This document shows, piece by piece, positions 1 to 11,673 of a stretch of 64,000 nucleotides of DNA. The notes under the pieces were generated by a model. The model worked only from the letters and a program-made list of their open reading frames with translations. It had not been told where the DNA came from and ran no database searches. Origin of the DNA: Isoetes taiwanensis (taxonomy: Eukaryota; Streptophyta; Lycopodiopsida; Isoetales; Isoetaceae); contig JAJEKV010000019.1 in assembly GCA_021234155.1 (NCBI GenBank), forward strand, positions 4,256,356 through 4,320,355, given 5' to 3'. The translations under genes and the position numbers were made by a program. Each line of letters begins with the position of its first letter. The first letter of the stretch is position 1.

Positions 1-330
1 CTAAATTGGGCCTACAATAATTTTACGTTAAAATAAACATTTTATTATCAAAATAACCATGGATTAGCACTATTTTATTTCGGGGATGATCGAAAGGGAT
101 GCACGTGCATGCATGCATGCATGTCATTTGCAGTTGAAGTTACCAAAGCCTCTAGTCTTTCACAGTAGAATGTCATAAGACTAGCCTACAAAGCTCATTA
201 CGTTTTCATAAATTGTATCTTGAGGGCTTTTGGTAGTTTTCCCAAAATTAAAAAGGGCATTTTGGAGTTTTTTCCTTCAATGTGTTTTTCCCAACTTCTA
301 TTCACAGGTCCACACTTTATTTCACAGGTG

Positions 331-1266
331 TTACAGAGCATTTTGTTTATTAACTTGGAGGTCCTTATTGATTCCATCAGTTGCCAGTATTTCTGCATAA
401 TCATCATGCCAAACTTTACCAGTGCCTCTGTCTTTTGCCACTCGTAACATTTGATCCGCTTCGTCATCTGAAAATAATAGTCCTCTTTGTGTCATGATGC
501 TCTGCAAAATGAAGAGATAAGTTTTCAAATCCATTCTAGGAAATAATCTACCTCTAATCCGACAGACAAAAGCTACCTTCAGATGGTCTGGCTCAATGTA
601 ATCTTGCCCTTTTGGACTAATTTTCTGTAGTAGTTGTCAAAAGTTACCATAATATTTTATTCTCACAGATATATGCCAGAGTCTAAGTCAAGGAGAAGAT
701 TAAGCCAGAGTCTCACCCTTAAAGCTGCAATAATGTAACTTGCAGAATGTCGAGCATATCCTGGGTCCAATGTCAAAGCCTCTGCTACCTTCTGTTCGAA
801 ATTTTCATATTCAATATGACCTTTGCTAGTGCTTGTTGCTTCATCCTCCCTTGCCTACACTTGTGGTCATACACAAATCACATGTGCATTAAGCCTGCAT
901 TAAGCATTTAATGTCCTTACTCGTAAAATGATGTATTCGACTTGTCTTTCAGATGGATTTAGGCCCAAAGATCGCAAAAGTATTGGCACATCCCTGCACA
1001 TCCATGAAATCTAATTTACGTTGTGCTTATCAAACTTCTGCACCACAGGTACTTCTTTACCTTTCATCAACTTCAGTCTTCTTTTTGGCACCCTTTTTTT
1101 GAAGTAAGGAAAAAGACTTTTGCAGTATCTCTCGTAATTGAGGGTCCAAAGAATATATAACCTTTGATGGCGGTTGTGGCGGTTCCTCAGTTGGAACTTC
1201 TCCCTCAGTCTTCTTTTCCTTTTGTGATGGAGCAGGAGTAGCTTGTTCGCCTCCATCCTCAGCCAT
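331..1266 (-). CDS. DRC8: DRC8/EFCAB2-like EF-hand protein, five exons, 211 aa
   Basis: I assembled this gene from five minus-strand exons: 1061-1266, 921-993, 717-854, 577-624 and 331-501, stop at 331-333. Every junction has GT/AG borders and keeps phase (93+46+16+57 codons). The protein has an acidic/Pro-rich N-terminus of about 45 residues, then paired EF-hand-like helices. The segment LLRSLGLNPSERQVEYIIL (exon 2) and the C-terminal LLFSDDEADQMLRVAKDRG...HDDY (exon 5) match the layout of EFCAB2, the dynein regulatory complex subunit 8 of the axonemal nexin link. The last loop lacks the acidic residue at position 12, so calcium binding is doubtful. Family length is about 160-270 aa. Seen: exons and helices. 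Known: DRC8 is a ciliary protein. Inferred: the organism has motile sperm. Alternative: another calmodulin-like protein. Confidence 0.72.
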
Positions 1267-4200
1267 ATTACAAAGATATCACTGACAGGCTGGAAAGTTG
1301 CAAATAGTAAATATATGCTTCACATTTATATAAAACTTCTGTTAGAAATTATTCATTAAGAACCCAAGAAATATATATACATCAATTCATGCTCGTAGTG
1401 ACTCAATCATGTCGTGAAGAATTTTAAACATAGCCAATCACATTTTATATTGTGCAACTTGCTAGCCTCCCGAGTTCTGGCAAATAAATGTTCCTCTTGC
1501 CGTCCTTAAAGCAGCATAGGTTGGAGAATGTTTTCTCAGTTGAAAAGTGCATCATAAGACCATAATATTGACCTTCCAGGCAAACTGCTGTAGTTCAATA
1601 TGGAATCTTAGGATATAAGTTAAGGGATCAGGCATGGAGAAACATATATGAATTGCCGACAAGTAGAATATGTTCTGATATGGTGGCATGTCAAAATATG
1701 GGATGTCCTTGCACCCCATTTGTAACCAAAGTGAAGGAAATCCATCAGACCATCATGTGATTCTCTTACACCCATAGGAGGTACACAGTTCCTTGATCTG
1801 CTAAATACTCCAAAGGTAGAAGACCTCTCTCTAGTTCCTGGTGAAATACAAGAGTTCTACAATCTAAAATTGAGTACCTTCAGCAAATATGAAAAGCTGA
1901 AGTCTGAAATGATTGGCATTTGAAAGTGCATATTAGGAAAGCTCTGATTCCATAAACATAAAATTTACTATGAAGTAACAAGATTCAACAGCTGCAGTAA
2001 GGCACATATAAAAAGAGATTGGAGAATTGAACCCCAGGCTCCAGAAGACAGATTTTTTCTCATTCTAAGAAGTCAATAAATTTCCCTTCAAAAAGAGAGT
2101 TTAGCTTGTTTAAAATAGAACTTTCAAGTTCTAGATCGACCTATACGAGCATTAAAGTCTCCGGATTCTTGTAATGATTTCATGAAATGATTTGACACCC
2201 CAAACTTTAAATATCAAACTGTAATGCCCAGGTTATGAGAGATCAAACAGAATACTTGACTAAGAATACTAGAAAGGAAGGAGGTTCTTATTTGCCACAG
2301 TTGGGAGTATGCAATCTTATTTCTGGATATTCCTTGAGCTGGAAATACAGCCACTAAACCAGTAGCACAGCCTAATATCATTCATGATCTTAAGTCATTG
2401 AAACAAGCCTGACTTCCATAAGCAGCAAGCATCTTGCCTTCCTGAAGATGATCATTAATCGACAATCCTTTTTTATTTGTTTATCATATAACTCCAACTA
2501 ATTCATGAGAGTTGCTTCTTATCTGCCCAGAATTCATCAAACATATGATCTAAGGTGCATTTTTCTCGTGGCACTCAGAACATCCCAAGAATTCAACCCA
2601 ACTCAACGAATCAGACTCTATTGGTATTTCTTAAAAAAAATCCTCGACTTCCATCTATTTGCCATGCTCTGCATAAAAGTAAAAGCATGCATTTGCAATG
2701 ATCTGCTAGTGGTCTAAAGAGATAATCTTGTAACATAGAATCAAAACAATGATAACCTTCATCAATTAAACCCCTACAACAATGAATTCTTACTTCTTAC
2801 TCTTAAAGTTCTCGTAAACTGTCAGCAATAGCAGGTCGCTCCATGCTCAAGTTCTGCAAAAAAGCAATATGCATCGTCATAACTCCGAACGAGACAAGCT
2901 AAAAGTTAAATGTAAATAATCTTTAGACATCTCCCTCACAAAGCATTGATGTTCTCATTGTATTGTGGACTGTATGGCTGAGAGGTCGTTTCTCTCGACC
3001 GTTTCCGTACTATTGAGTGGCAGCTTATCCTCTCTGCCCACTAGAAACCAGCATCTTAATCTCATCTGCATAAATCTGTACCATTGGACGTAGTAAACAG
3101 TGTGTGCAACCATACCACCGTATCTGGGACTGTATGCAGTTGTACTATGCAGTTGTACTAGGCCCTTATTGTTGTTTTCATCATATATCATGGTTATTTA
3201 AAAGCAGGAATTTGTAAACGCTGCTAGTAGATGTGGTTTCCTTTCTTACTAAAATTTCAATTTAAATCATCTAATGGTTTCAATGGCCAATTTTACCAAG
3301 TAAGAACAACCAATGTGCTAAACTATGTACTGACAGGAAAACACGAGGTTCGAACCAGCAATTGAACTAAAAATCTCTGGAAATATTTTAAGTAGCTTCT
3401 GCTTGACAGGTTCGTAAACACCCAATTAGTTAGTCAAGTTCAATTGCCTCCAGGCACAGGATGTGCCCTTCTGAACCCCTGATGGAATAGCATTCTCCTG
3501 TGCCATCTATGATCCTTTACTTCCAACCAGATTCTGAACGGCATAAATAACTTCAATTAGGGTCCTCCTTCTCTGTGCCTCCTTCCCTTGCATTCATGCT
3601 TAAACATTCGAGAAAATATGGTGCATTAGCAAACCTGCTTATCATAAGCACCAAAAATTCATGCAGTTCTTAGCAATACTAACAATTGTTTGCTTGGTTT
3701 CATAAGTTGTCTAAAATACTATGATTCTTTGTACAGTCATGCCTTTGATACAAAGTGAAATAGAGTTTTTTTACAGAAATTTATAACCTGTAAATAAACA
3801 AGAAAGCACTTACGGTAGAACTCCAGCAAGGTTTCCATTTGAACGAGATTAAAGACCCTTAAGGGATCATCCTTCCACCCAATTGAGCTGCCTGCGAAAA
3901 GCTACATATGCGTAACGCGATATCGTCCGTAAGCGTAATAAGAAATCCTCAAACAAGTATCTTAAAAATAGAAGTTGCAATGAGAAAGAACTAGATAGAT
4001 AGGCATTACCCACCAAACAAAATACGAAGAAAGGTTTTGGACAAGACTGCAGCAGGTTACGGCAGGCTGAGGGTTCGCTACAGGACTCATGCACTTTTTG
4101 AAGTTGGAAGCGACAAGACTTTCTTGAAAGGACACGGGCAACTAATTTTCAACATCATTTAGCTAAACCACACTAAGTCTAAACCAAGAGAAGAATTTCA

Positions 4201-5250
4201 AACAAACAAATTAAATAACCCAGATGGATGGTTAACTGTTCCAAAGAGGACTTGTCAATTCTATTGCATCTGTACCCCTTGGGAAGCTTAGTCAATAGTT
4301 TAGAGGATCCCTATAGATCGTTCAGTAGAAATTGCCTTGATCTCTGTTCTCTAATTGCAAGAATTGGGAAACACCTCTTTAGGACCTGTGTTTCTGAATC
4401 ATGTGTGAAGGTGTCTGTCCTCTAGGACTCAGCAGAATAATCTTGCCCATCAAGCGTAAAATAGGCCTATCAGAATCATATATGTCAGGGATGGTTTTTT
4501 ACTGTATGAGGTATCCTATTATACTGAGCATATGCACAGCCCTAAATATGACAAATATATTCTGATGCAATTGCCTGGAATTGGGGAGCTGCCAAACTAT
4601 ACTCCATCTAGCCACTAGTTTAAAGGATGCCTATGTCTAGCCACTAGTTTAAAGGATGCCTATGCAGAGGTATCCTATTATACTGAGTATAAGCACAGAC
4701 CCTATAATCCAAGAAAAGATAGGAGGCTTTCAAAGCAATATGCAGCATCATAACCTCAAAAATGAACCACGAATTGATCTTGTGCCAGCACATATACGCT
4801 CTTTATCAGTTTGCAACATTATGAGCTGATAATAATTTATTAAGGTAAACCTAGGAAAAATGGCAGGCTGAAGGAGAGATGAGTAGCCAAATTAGAGATA
4901 TTGCTGCATTTTCATATAGAATTTTTGGTTCTGCAACACATCCGCAGCAAGGTACGTAGATCAAAATGTGGATTGACTACCATTGTCCTACAGCATAGCA
5001 AAGGGGAACGTTTTGGTCCTATAAATTCCAATAATTAATGTAAAAGAGTCATTGCCATATGCTGGTGCATTGAGTTCAAATCGTTCCTTCTTATTTGACC
5101 CATTGAAGGCAGCCGGCAAGTTAAGAGACATACAGACTGGCATGCCTTTGTGTTGACGAATTAAAAACCATGCACTATATAATTGCCATAAAGAGGCTAG
5201 CACCAGAGAAATTATCATTCAGGCCTTGTTCATCAGATTAAACTTTTATC
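1267..5250. other. Intergenic, AT-rich, no convincing gene
   Basis: This 4-kb stretch upstream of the DRC8-like gene has only short ORFs with no recognisable domain. It holds small duplications: a 27-bp unit beginning ctagccactagtttaaagg occurs twice in tandem at about 4612-4666, and a segment with tatcctattatactgag occurs at about 4508 and 4669. A B-box-like gaggttcgaacc lies near 3346, but no tRNA fold or A box is evident. The promoter of the DRC8-like gene should lie just right of 1266; I see no clear TATA box there. Confidence 0.5.
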
Positions 5251-5258
5251 ATGTCATG

Positions 5259-5365
5259 TTTTACTAAAGAATGCATTGCACATGCCTTTGCAGCCAAAGG
5301 TTTTTACTAAAAAATGCATTGCACAAGGTTTTTACTAAAAAATGCATTGCACGTGCCTTTGCAGC
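5259..5365. repeat. Short tandem repeat, about 2.5 units
   Basis: A unit containing ttttactaaaRaatgcattgcac is repeated three times. The first and third copies carry an extra catgcctttgcagc or cgtgcctttgcagc extension. It looks like local slippage or unequal exchange with no coding role. Confidence 0.75.
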
Positions 5366-5514
5366 TAGAACTGACGCCACCACATCTAAACATCAACTTG
5401 CACAGATTAGACAAACTCTAGCAGATAGACCTGTTGGTCCATACCAAAGTGAGAACCCGAAATGCAAATGGCATCGCAAGGTAACTCGCGAAAAATGCCA
5501 GGACGTCATTATTC

Positions 5515-5955
5515 TGTGATGCCGGGAAGTATAATCTTGAACGTGATCTTAATTAAGGCTGGGTAAAGCTACGATAAATAGGCGCTAGAAAAACCCTGAT
5601 TTACCTTTGTGGTGCATATTCTGACCTAACAATGGGCGACGATCCGTGGCAATTGAAGTTTAAAAACAGTCTATTCTAGGTCATGATTGAATGGCTTAAG
5701 CCACATCCAACTCAAGTTATCCTGTGATGCCGTGAACTATGATCTTGAATATGATCTTAATTAAGGCTGAAATACAACTACGATAAATAGGAGCTAAAAA
5801 AACCCTGATTTACCTTTGAGAAGCATCATAGGGCGTCGATCCATCATCTTCTGCTCTAATCTAGGCGATGGTCCAGAACGGCCATCGAGTTTTGAAGACC
5901 GTCTGGTAGGCTACTGTAGATCATGATCAAATCGCTTAAGCCAACCAACTCAGAT
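5515..5955. repeat. Tandem duplication of a unit of about 210-230 bp
   Basis: Copy one (about 5515-5720) and copy two (about 5722-5955) share tgtgatgccgKgaa, gatcttaattaaggctg, acgataaatagg, aaccctgatttaccttt and a terminal cttaagccacatccaactca-like stretch. Copy two carries an insertion around 5850. No ORF is conserved between the copies, so this is non-coding, possibly part of an older repeat or an upstream regulatory region. Confidence 0.75.
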
Positions 5956-6007
5956 TTTTTGACACGTGGATATATTAGCCTTCGACATAAGGGGCCACCC
6001 GTGGTTA

Positions 6008-6140
6008 GAGCGGGTTCACATGCAACAGTGCTCGGAGACGGGCTTGTTATACCCTTTGCAAATTGGTGATGGTCGGCGATGGCATGGCATTGGCATTTTA
6101 CATGATGATGAAGGCCGCGCTGGTGCATGTGAATCCAGCC
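6008..6140. mobile_element. Harbinger-like MITE, copy 1
   Basis: A 133-bp element flanked by TTA on both sides (6005-6007 and 6141-6143). Its left end is gagcgggttcacatgcaac, and its right end read in reverse is ggctggattcacatgcacc, giving imperfect terminal inverted repeats of about 18 bp. The 3-bp TWA duplication is the hallmark of the PIF/Harbinger superfamily. No transposase is present. It shares its right-hand TTA with the next element. Confidence 0.7.
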
Positions 6141-6143
6141 TTA

Positions 6144-6285
6144 GGGCCGGTTCGCATGCAACAATGGTGGAAGAGGGGCCCTGTTATACCCTTTGTAAAT
6201 TCGTGATGGTCCGTGATGGTGGGCGTAAAATGGCATGGCATTTTACATGATGGTGAAGGTGGCGATGGTGCATGTGAATCCAGCC
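6144..6285. mobile_element. Harbinger-like MITE, copy 2 (tandem)
   Basis: A 142-bp relative of the preceding MITE, in the same orientation. It begins gggccggttcgcatgcaac, ends gtgcatgtgaatccagcc, and is followed by TTA at 6286-6288. The interior is clearly homologous to copy 1 (ttataccctttgYaaatt, gcattttacatgatg). Similar right ends followed by TAA occur at about 27209-27227 and 30177-30195, so the family is dispersed. Confidence 0.7.
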
Positions 6286-6288
6286 TTA

Positions 6289-6606
6289 GGCATTGCGTTA
6301 AAAAATTAGGGCTAGATTCCACGATCCGCAACGACGCTTGGGAGCAAAATCTCAACTGCGGCTTCCTTCTATGACCTAAGATAGGCGATGATTCCACTCA
6401 CGACAACGACAATTAGTTCAAGAATTTAGGAAAATCAAACTTGGCGAAAATCTATGGTATCTGCTTTCTACTTGGTAGGAATCCGGCCCATGGCAATTAT
6501 CATAATTTGAAAGTTACGGCAGTGCTCCCCTGATAGTTAACCGAGTGTTTTGCAATTAGATATGAGAGTTTTCACTTTTGAGGGCAGTGTTTTGCTAACT
6601 GCTAAC
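6289..6606. other. Intergenic, nothing recognised
   Basis: This is a short spacer between the MITE pair and the left LTR of the chromovirus. I see no coding frame, repeat or RNA signature in it. Confidence 0.4.
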
Positions 6607-6938
6607 TCGACAAGAAGGAGATGCCTCCTTATATATGTAGGCCAACGGTCAGGATCGCGCCACTCCAATGGATGAGATCATGCCAAGTGTCGCGCATGCA
6701 TGTAGGTTCTAGAATATTCTAGAACCTCCTGGAAACAGCCCCGCATATGAGAAAGACATGAGAAAATGTCTTTAATAAATATTGATAGAGCACTTGGCAA
6801 AGGTATGTGACTCGCAACTGAAAGGTTGCGAGTTCAAACTTTGCTCCATGCAACTACTCTTTTGCATCCGTGTGACGACCGTCCTTTGTACATACGGGTA
6901 TAATGTTCGTATGGTACGAATATCCATATGGTCGCACA
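6607..6938 (-). repeat. 3' LTR of the chromovirus
   Basis: It matches 11674-12006 over its full length, from tcgacaagaaggagatgcc to gtcgcaca. In element orientation it starts TGTGCGACCATA just after the purine tract. It includes a TATA-like ccttatatatgtag region and an embedded tRNA-like segment on the plus strand (about 6786-6845). Confidence 0.9.
6786..6845 (+). repeat. tRNA-like (SINE-like) segment inside the LTR
   Basis: The stem CTCGCAAC/GTTGCGAG (6811-6829) is immediately followed by agttcaaact, a B-box-like T-arm sequence. The upstream tagagcacttggcaaagg resembles an A box. The same structure is in the other LTR, with compensation-neutral differences. It lies antisense to the retrotransposon. 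It is too degenerate for a functional tRNA call. Confidence 0.5.
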
Positions 6939-6989
6939 CTATCCCCCTCCTACGACAGCGACGAGTCCTCGGAGCTGGGGCCGGAGTAC

Positions 6990-7225
6990 TCAATCTTGGC
7001 TTATCTGGATAACGTCGATGAAACTCCGCAATTTTATCAGGAGCATTACTCAGATTCTTAGCAGGCTCCTAGGTTCTATCACTTGGCGAGTACCTTCCCA
7101 ATCGACAAAGTAATGCAATCGTTGACGAAGAAACTTGGAGTCCAGAATCTCTCGAACCTCGAACTCCTCATGATCATCAATTTCTACTGGTGGTGGCAGC
7201 GGAAGAACGCGATCTAGAAAGTATT
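6990..7225 (-). pseudogene. Chromodomain remnant of the chromovirus integrase
   Basis: Reading the minus strand past the stop at the end of the integrase frame gives, in a shifted frame, EEFEVREILDSKFLRQRLHY followed by FVDWEG. After another shift comes YSPSDRT-stop-EPAKNLSNAPDKIAEFHRRY. This is the chromodomain pattern (EV-IL-S---+--L-Y-V-W-G-----TWEP). The tryptophan of TWEP is replaced by a TAG codon. Chromodomains target integration to marked chromatin; here the domain is broken by at least two frameshifts and one stop. Confidence 0.8.
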
Positions 7226-8669
7226 GACTGTGTAGGGCTCCAATAGAGAAACATGAAATACTTGATGAAGCCGAATAGCTGGAGAGAGCTCGAGCCAGAA
7301 TGCCACATTGCTGATCTGAGCCGTGATCCGATAAGGACCAAGGGGATGATAGTCAAGCTTATTGCAGAGACGTGAGGTAGGGAGGTCCCTACGAAGAAGC
7401 CAGACCAACGTGAAAGTTAGGAGCTTCCTACCAATATAAATCAGCATAATGCCGATAGCGTTCCTGTGCTCGGTGAAGATGCTGCTGAAGTCCAATTGAA
7501 GAGCCTGAAGTTTCTCAAGTCGAGACTCAGCACTAGGATTGACCGAGTCACCGCCAGCGATGCTAAGGGACCAACGAGGATGCTGACCAGAGTTTAGAAA
7601 GAACGGAGTCTGGCCAGTGGAAGCATGTACTGAGTTATTATGGGCAAACTCAGCTAATGGAAGATAATCGACCTAATCATCCTGCTGATAACTGATAAAG
7701 CACCTTAAATATTGCTCCAGAGTCTGATTAGTGCGCTCTGCCTGCCCATTACTTTCTGGATGATGACCAGATGTCAGTGAGCGGTCGATATTGCAATAAC
7801 TCCAAAAGTCGCTTCCAAAAACCTGCAATGAACTGTGGTCCACGATCGCTGACGATAGTATCGGGCAAACCGTAAAGTCTAACTATTTCACGAAGAAGAA
7901 GATCCGATGATCTCTCACTGGTGATGGTCACGTTACAGGGAATAAAATGAGCCATCTTAGAGAAACGATCAACAATAACCATAATGGCATCATAACCCCG
8001 AGAGACTGGCAACTCCAGAATAAAGTCTATAGAAATGCTCTTCCAAGGTCCATCTGGTACCGGCAGTGGCTGAAGAAGGCCATGAGCAAGATGCCTTAGG
8101 ACCTTCGCTCGACAGCAGATGTCACAGGATCGAATAAAAGCTTCGACAGAGCGACGAAGTCCAGGCCACCAATACTCTTGACTAATAAGTTCAAGAGTCT
8201 TGGCTACTCCAAAGTGTCTAGCCATAGGTGAATCATGGCAAGCCTGGAGAACCCGAAGTCTAGAAGCACCATCTGGCACATACAGAAGCCCATCACGGAA
8301 CATGAGTCCATCTCGAACCTCAAAACGATCATAGTCTGATCGCATTTGCTGAGAAGATGATGCAGAGCCAAGGTGTGAGAATACATCTTGACCCAATGGA
8401 TCAGAGGGCATAGATGCTCGAACAGACTCCAACAAGGCCGTATCATGAGGCCTCTCGAACAAAGTGAGGGCTATAAGCTGGAACTGATCAGGCCCTAGAA
8501 TAACCTGTGATTTCTGGTCAAATGCAGGATCACCTAGCTTGGGCTCAAGATAGGAGCGTTGAGACGAGGCATCAGGCTTCCCTTGGAGGGTTCCAGGATG
8601 GTACTTGATCACAAAATCAATCGGGGACAATACTTGAGTATGCCATCGGGTTTGGCAACGGTTGAGCAC
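7214..8669 (-). pseudogene. Integrase region of the chromovirus
   Basis: The frame 8669-7749 continues from the end of RNase H and contains the HHCC zinc-binding motif (HFGVAK...CDICCRA) and the integrase core start (SISIDFILELP...IMVIVDRFSKMAHFIP). The second catalytic Asp lies in DTIVSDRGPQF. The frame is lost just after FWKRLLELLQ, before the catalytic Glu. It resumes in 7495-7214 with the GPYRI/VFHVSLLEP module of the integrase C-terminus. The protein is inactive by frameshift. Confidence 0.88.
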
Positions 8670-8678
8670 TCGAGCGGA

Positions 8679-9625
8679 CTAAAAATATTCTAGATTTCGA
8701 TGATCTGTGTAGATTATGACCTTATAAGGAGATCCCTCCAGGAAACGTCTCCACTCCTCGAAAGAATCCACTATCGCCAACAACTCCTTGTGATAAATGG
8801 GATAGTTGATTTCAACAGCCTGAAATTTTCGTGAGTGATAATGCAATTCATGGTCATTCCCCTCCTGTGACAGGATCCCACCAAGCGCAAAATCAGAAGC
8901 ATCTGCTTCGACAACATATGGGCACAAATGATCTACATGAGCAAGAATTGGCGCCGTGGCGAAAGCATGCTTCAGGGTAACGAAAGCAGATTCCGCTTCC
9001 ACAGTCCATTCAAATGGCATGTCCTAAACCGTCAAGCGTGTCAAAGGAAGGGCAATCTCCGAATAATCCCGAATGAAATGCCGATAGAAATTGAGAACCC
9101 CAAGGAAACACTGAACATCTCGAATGGATGAAGGTGTTTGCCACTTCAAAATAGTGCTGACCTTTTCGGGGTCCATAGAGACTCCATGTGGAGTGATGTG
9201 ATAACCACCCGGATCCGAATAAGATGGTAGGCATCCTGAAGATCAATCTTCGTAAAATAATGCGCACCTTGGAGTCGCTCCAACAACTCTGGGATCAGAG
9301 GAAGCGGATACCGATTCGGCGCTGTGATTTTATTGAGGCCGCGATAATCAATGACCAGACGCAACGAATCATCTTTCTTTTTGACGAAGAAGACAGGCGC
9401 TCCAGCAAGGGACCGAGAATGTCAAATGAAGCCAGTGGCTAGATTCTCTACAATATAATGCAAAACCTTCAACTCAACGGGAGGTAGACCATATATCGGA
9501 CCATATGGCGGCATTGTCCCGGGCTGCAAATCAATAGGACAATCATATGGACGATGCTCTGGGAGCTTGCTGGCTTTGACTTTGTCAAAAACATCAGAGA
9601 ACTCGCCATATTTATCTGGGAGCAT
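8679..9625 (-). pseudogene. Reverse transcriptase-RNase H with deleted active site
   Basis: Frames 9625-9422, 9364-9146 and 9020-8679 cover the RT N-terminus (DVFDKVKASKLPEHRPYDC), the fingers/palm start ([34 protein letters not shown]) and RNase H (VVEADASDFALGGILSQEG, YHKELLAIVDSFEEW, IIYTDHRNLEYF). Directly after HLIRIR the sequence jumps to [16 protein letters not shown], which normally lies about 80-90 residues further on. The segment with the YxDD catalytic motif is therefore missing from the DNA. Stops and frameshifts occur in addition. Confidence 0.9.
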
Positions 9626-9650
9626 TGGAGCAGACTTTACTGGTGCCGAG

Positions 9651-10667
9651 CTAGCTGATGGATGAACCTAGATTATAAAAATTGAACTTAGATCTTGCCT
9701 TTCCAGATTTAACGAACTCGCGAAGAGAAATTTTCGAGATACGAAACTGAAGGCATGAAGAAGCCTCTACAGAAGTAGGAACATGAGTAGGAGCAGGAGC
9801 AACTGGAACATGAACTGGAGCAGGAACTGGATTAAGAACTGGAGCAGGAGCAGGAACTGGAGCAAGAACTAGAGCAGGAGTAGAAATCGGAACTGGAGCA
9901 GGAGCAAAAATCGGAACTGGAGCAGGAGCTGGAGCTAGAGTTGGAGCTGGAGCTGGGGCATCATCAAGAACATGGTCAGAATCTGGGACATGAACTGGAG
10001 CAGAGGCAAGAGTCGAATTCGAATATGGAGCAGAAATAGGAACAGCAAGGATGGAATCAGGAGCCCATGATACTGCACAGATCAAGGTCGATGTTGGTGT
10101 AGATACCTGATCTGCATAAGAACTGGAACTGAAGCTAAAACCAGCAAATCGAAATGATCTAGTACACCAATCAATCTGTGGGTTATGTAGCTTGAGCCAG
10201 GGCAGATCCAAGACTATTGGCGCATGTGGGCTAGCGATGAGATTGAAGGAAATACTACAGGAAACTCCCTCGAACAAAACCTGAAGAGGCGCAGTACATT
10301 CTGTGACTGCACCCGAGGAGATCTCCCGTCCATCAATCACTTCGAAAGAACCAGGATGCTCAACCTTGATGACATGCTTACTGGCGAATGCTCTATCCAT
10401 AAAGCAAGCATTTGCACCACAATCAAGTTGTGCCAACACTTGCAATCTTCCAACCTCTGATTTCAATGATATAGGGATGAAGAATGCCTTGCTGACCTTA
10501 TCCGATGGAATTAATATGTCAAGAAGTGTGGAAGGAGTCTGAGAAAAGGCGGCCAGCCAACGAGAGACTCCTACTACTCGGACCGGCCCCTGAAGTTTTC
10601 CGACTGATTTGGGCGCTTCACAGGGCATCCACGAGCAATATGGCCAGTTCCTCCACAGTAGAGGCAA
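9651..10667 (-). pseudogene. Retropepsin and Ala/Pro-rich linker of the chromovirus
   Basis: The minus frame shows a retropepsin-like domain: VLAQLDCGANACFMDRAFA near residue 80, then a hydrophobic flap region and PIVLDLPWLKLHNPQIDW. The catalytic triplet reads D-C-G instead of D-S/T-G. After it comes a 70-residue tract of AP/VP repeats (about 9780-9990) of low-complexity DNA (gcaggaactggagcagg units). The frame overlaps the end of gag (10574), suggesting a frameshift-type junction or decay. Confidence 0.8.
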
Positions 10668-11417
10668 AGATTAGCCTCTCTCCGATGCTGCTTCTCGACG
10701 GCAGATAAAGGTCCTCGAACTGCCCGATCAATCTGCATAGGCTCAGGTCCAGACCTGCTAGATTCTACAGATGAAACCGGGGAGGATGTAGCTATAGGCG
10801 CTTGTGTGATTGGGAAGACCTGGCTACGTCTCTCTTGCCTACATTCGAAGATCCGATTATCACATCGAACTGCAAATCTGATGGCTTCTTCCAAAGTTTG
10901 AGGATCCCCCATAGACAATAGTATATCTTTCACATCCTCTCGTAACCCCCTTCGAAAACAATCTCGAAGTGCAACATCATCCCAGGCAGTATCTACTGCA
11001 ATTGACTGATGTGCGCTGACGATCGGTGTCTCCAAAGCATGCCTCGAGTTCTGCAGTGAAAGCAGCAAAATCTTGCAACTCTGGGGCTCCTTTCTCCAAT
11101 AAAGGAGCAAATCAACTTAGAGCTGGCCCTCTGAGGAGAGAACCAATCAGCCCAACTTGTTCCTGGGTCATGGGATATCTATGAGGATGCAGCTGAATCA
11201 CAAGCCTGATCTGATTCAAAAAACCGCAGAGCTTAGACCGAGTGCCGTCAAACTTCTCTGGCAGGCCGATCTTACGCTCTGATAGCCTCAATCCCGAGCT
11301 AGAAGCATATTCATGTGAAGCAACATGTTCCTTGAGCTCTTTATTGTCCAACTGCAACTGTTGGCATACTTGAACAAGCTGCTGGACCTGTTGTAATAAA
11401 GTCGAAACCTCCTCCAT
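10574..11417 (-). pseudogene. Gag of the chromovirus with CCHC knuckle
   Basis: The likely start is the ATG at 11415-11417 (MEEVSTLLQQVQQLVQ, a coiled coil). The capsid core follows (LPEKFDGTRSKLCGFLNQI, GLIGSLLRGPALS). The frame breaks near 11111 and resumes in 11110-10574. The C-terminal nucleocapsid motif CLYCGGTGHIARGC near 10660 fits CX2CX4HX4C. An in-frame Met at 11471 would add 18 hydrophobic residues, which is unlike gag. Confidence 0.85.
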
Positions 11418-11673
11418 AGATATAAAATCACCAAATATGAGCAAAAAAATGCTTAGGATCAGAGCAGGCAAGAACCGGTAAGGGATTCCGGTTCAAACTG
11501 TCACGAACCTACACGAAAACAAGGGAAATATGTGGAAAATACGCAAGAAATATGCCAAGATCGGCAAAGAATCTGATATATGAACTGGAATCAAGAGTAC
11601 AATGGCCCGAAGGCAAGCAGGAACACGAGATAGATGCCTAAAAGGCTCAAGACTGGTGTTGAACCGGAATGGT

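Noticed and set aside
3330-3365. tRNA gene suggested by gaggttcgaaccagc
   Set aside because: Only the B-box/T-arm fits; no acceptor stem, D-arm or A box at the right spacing.
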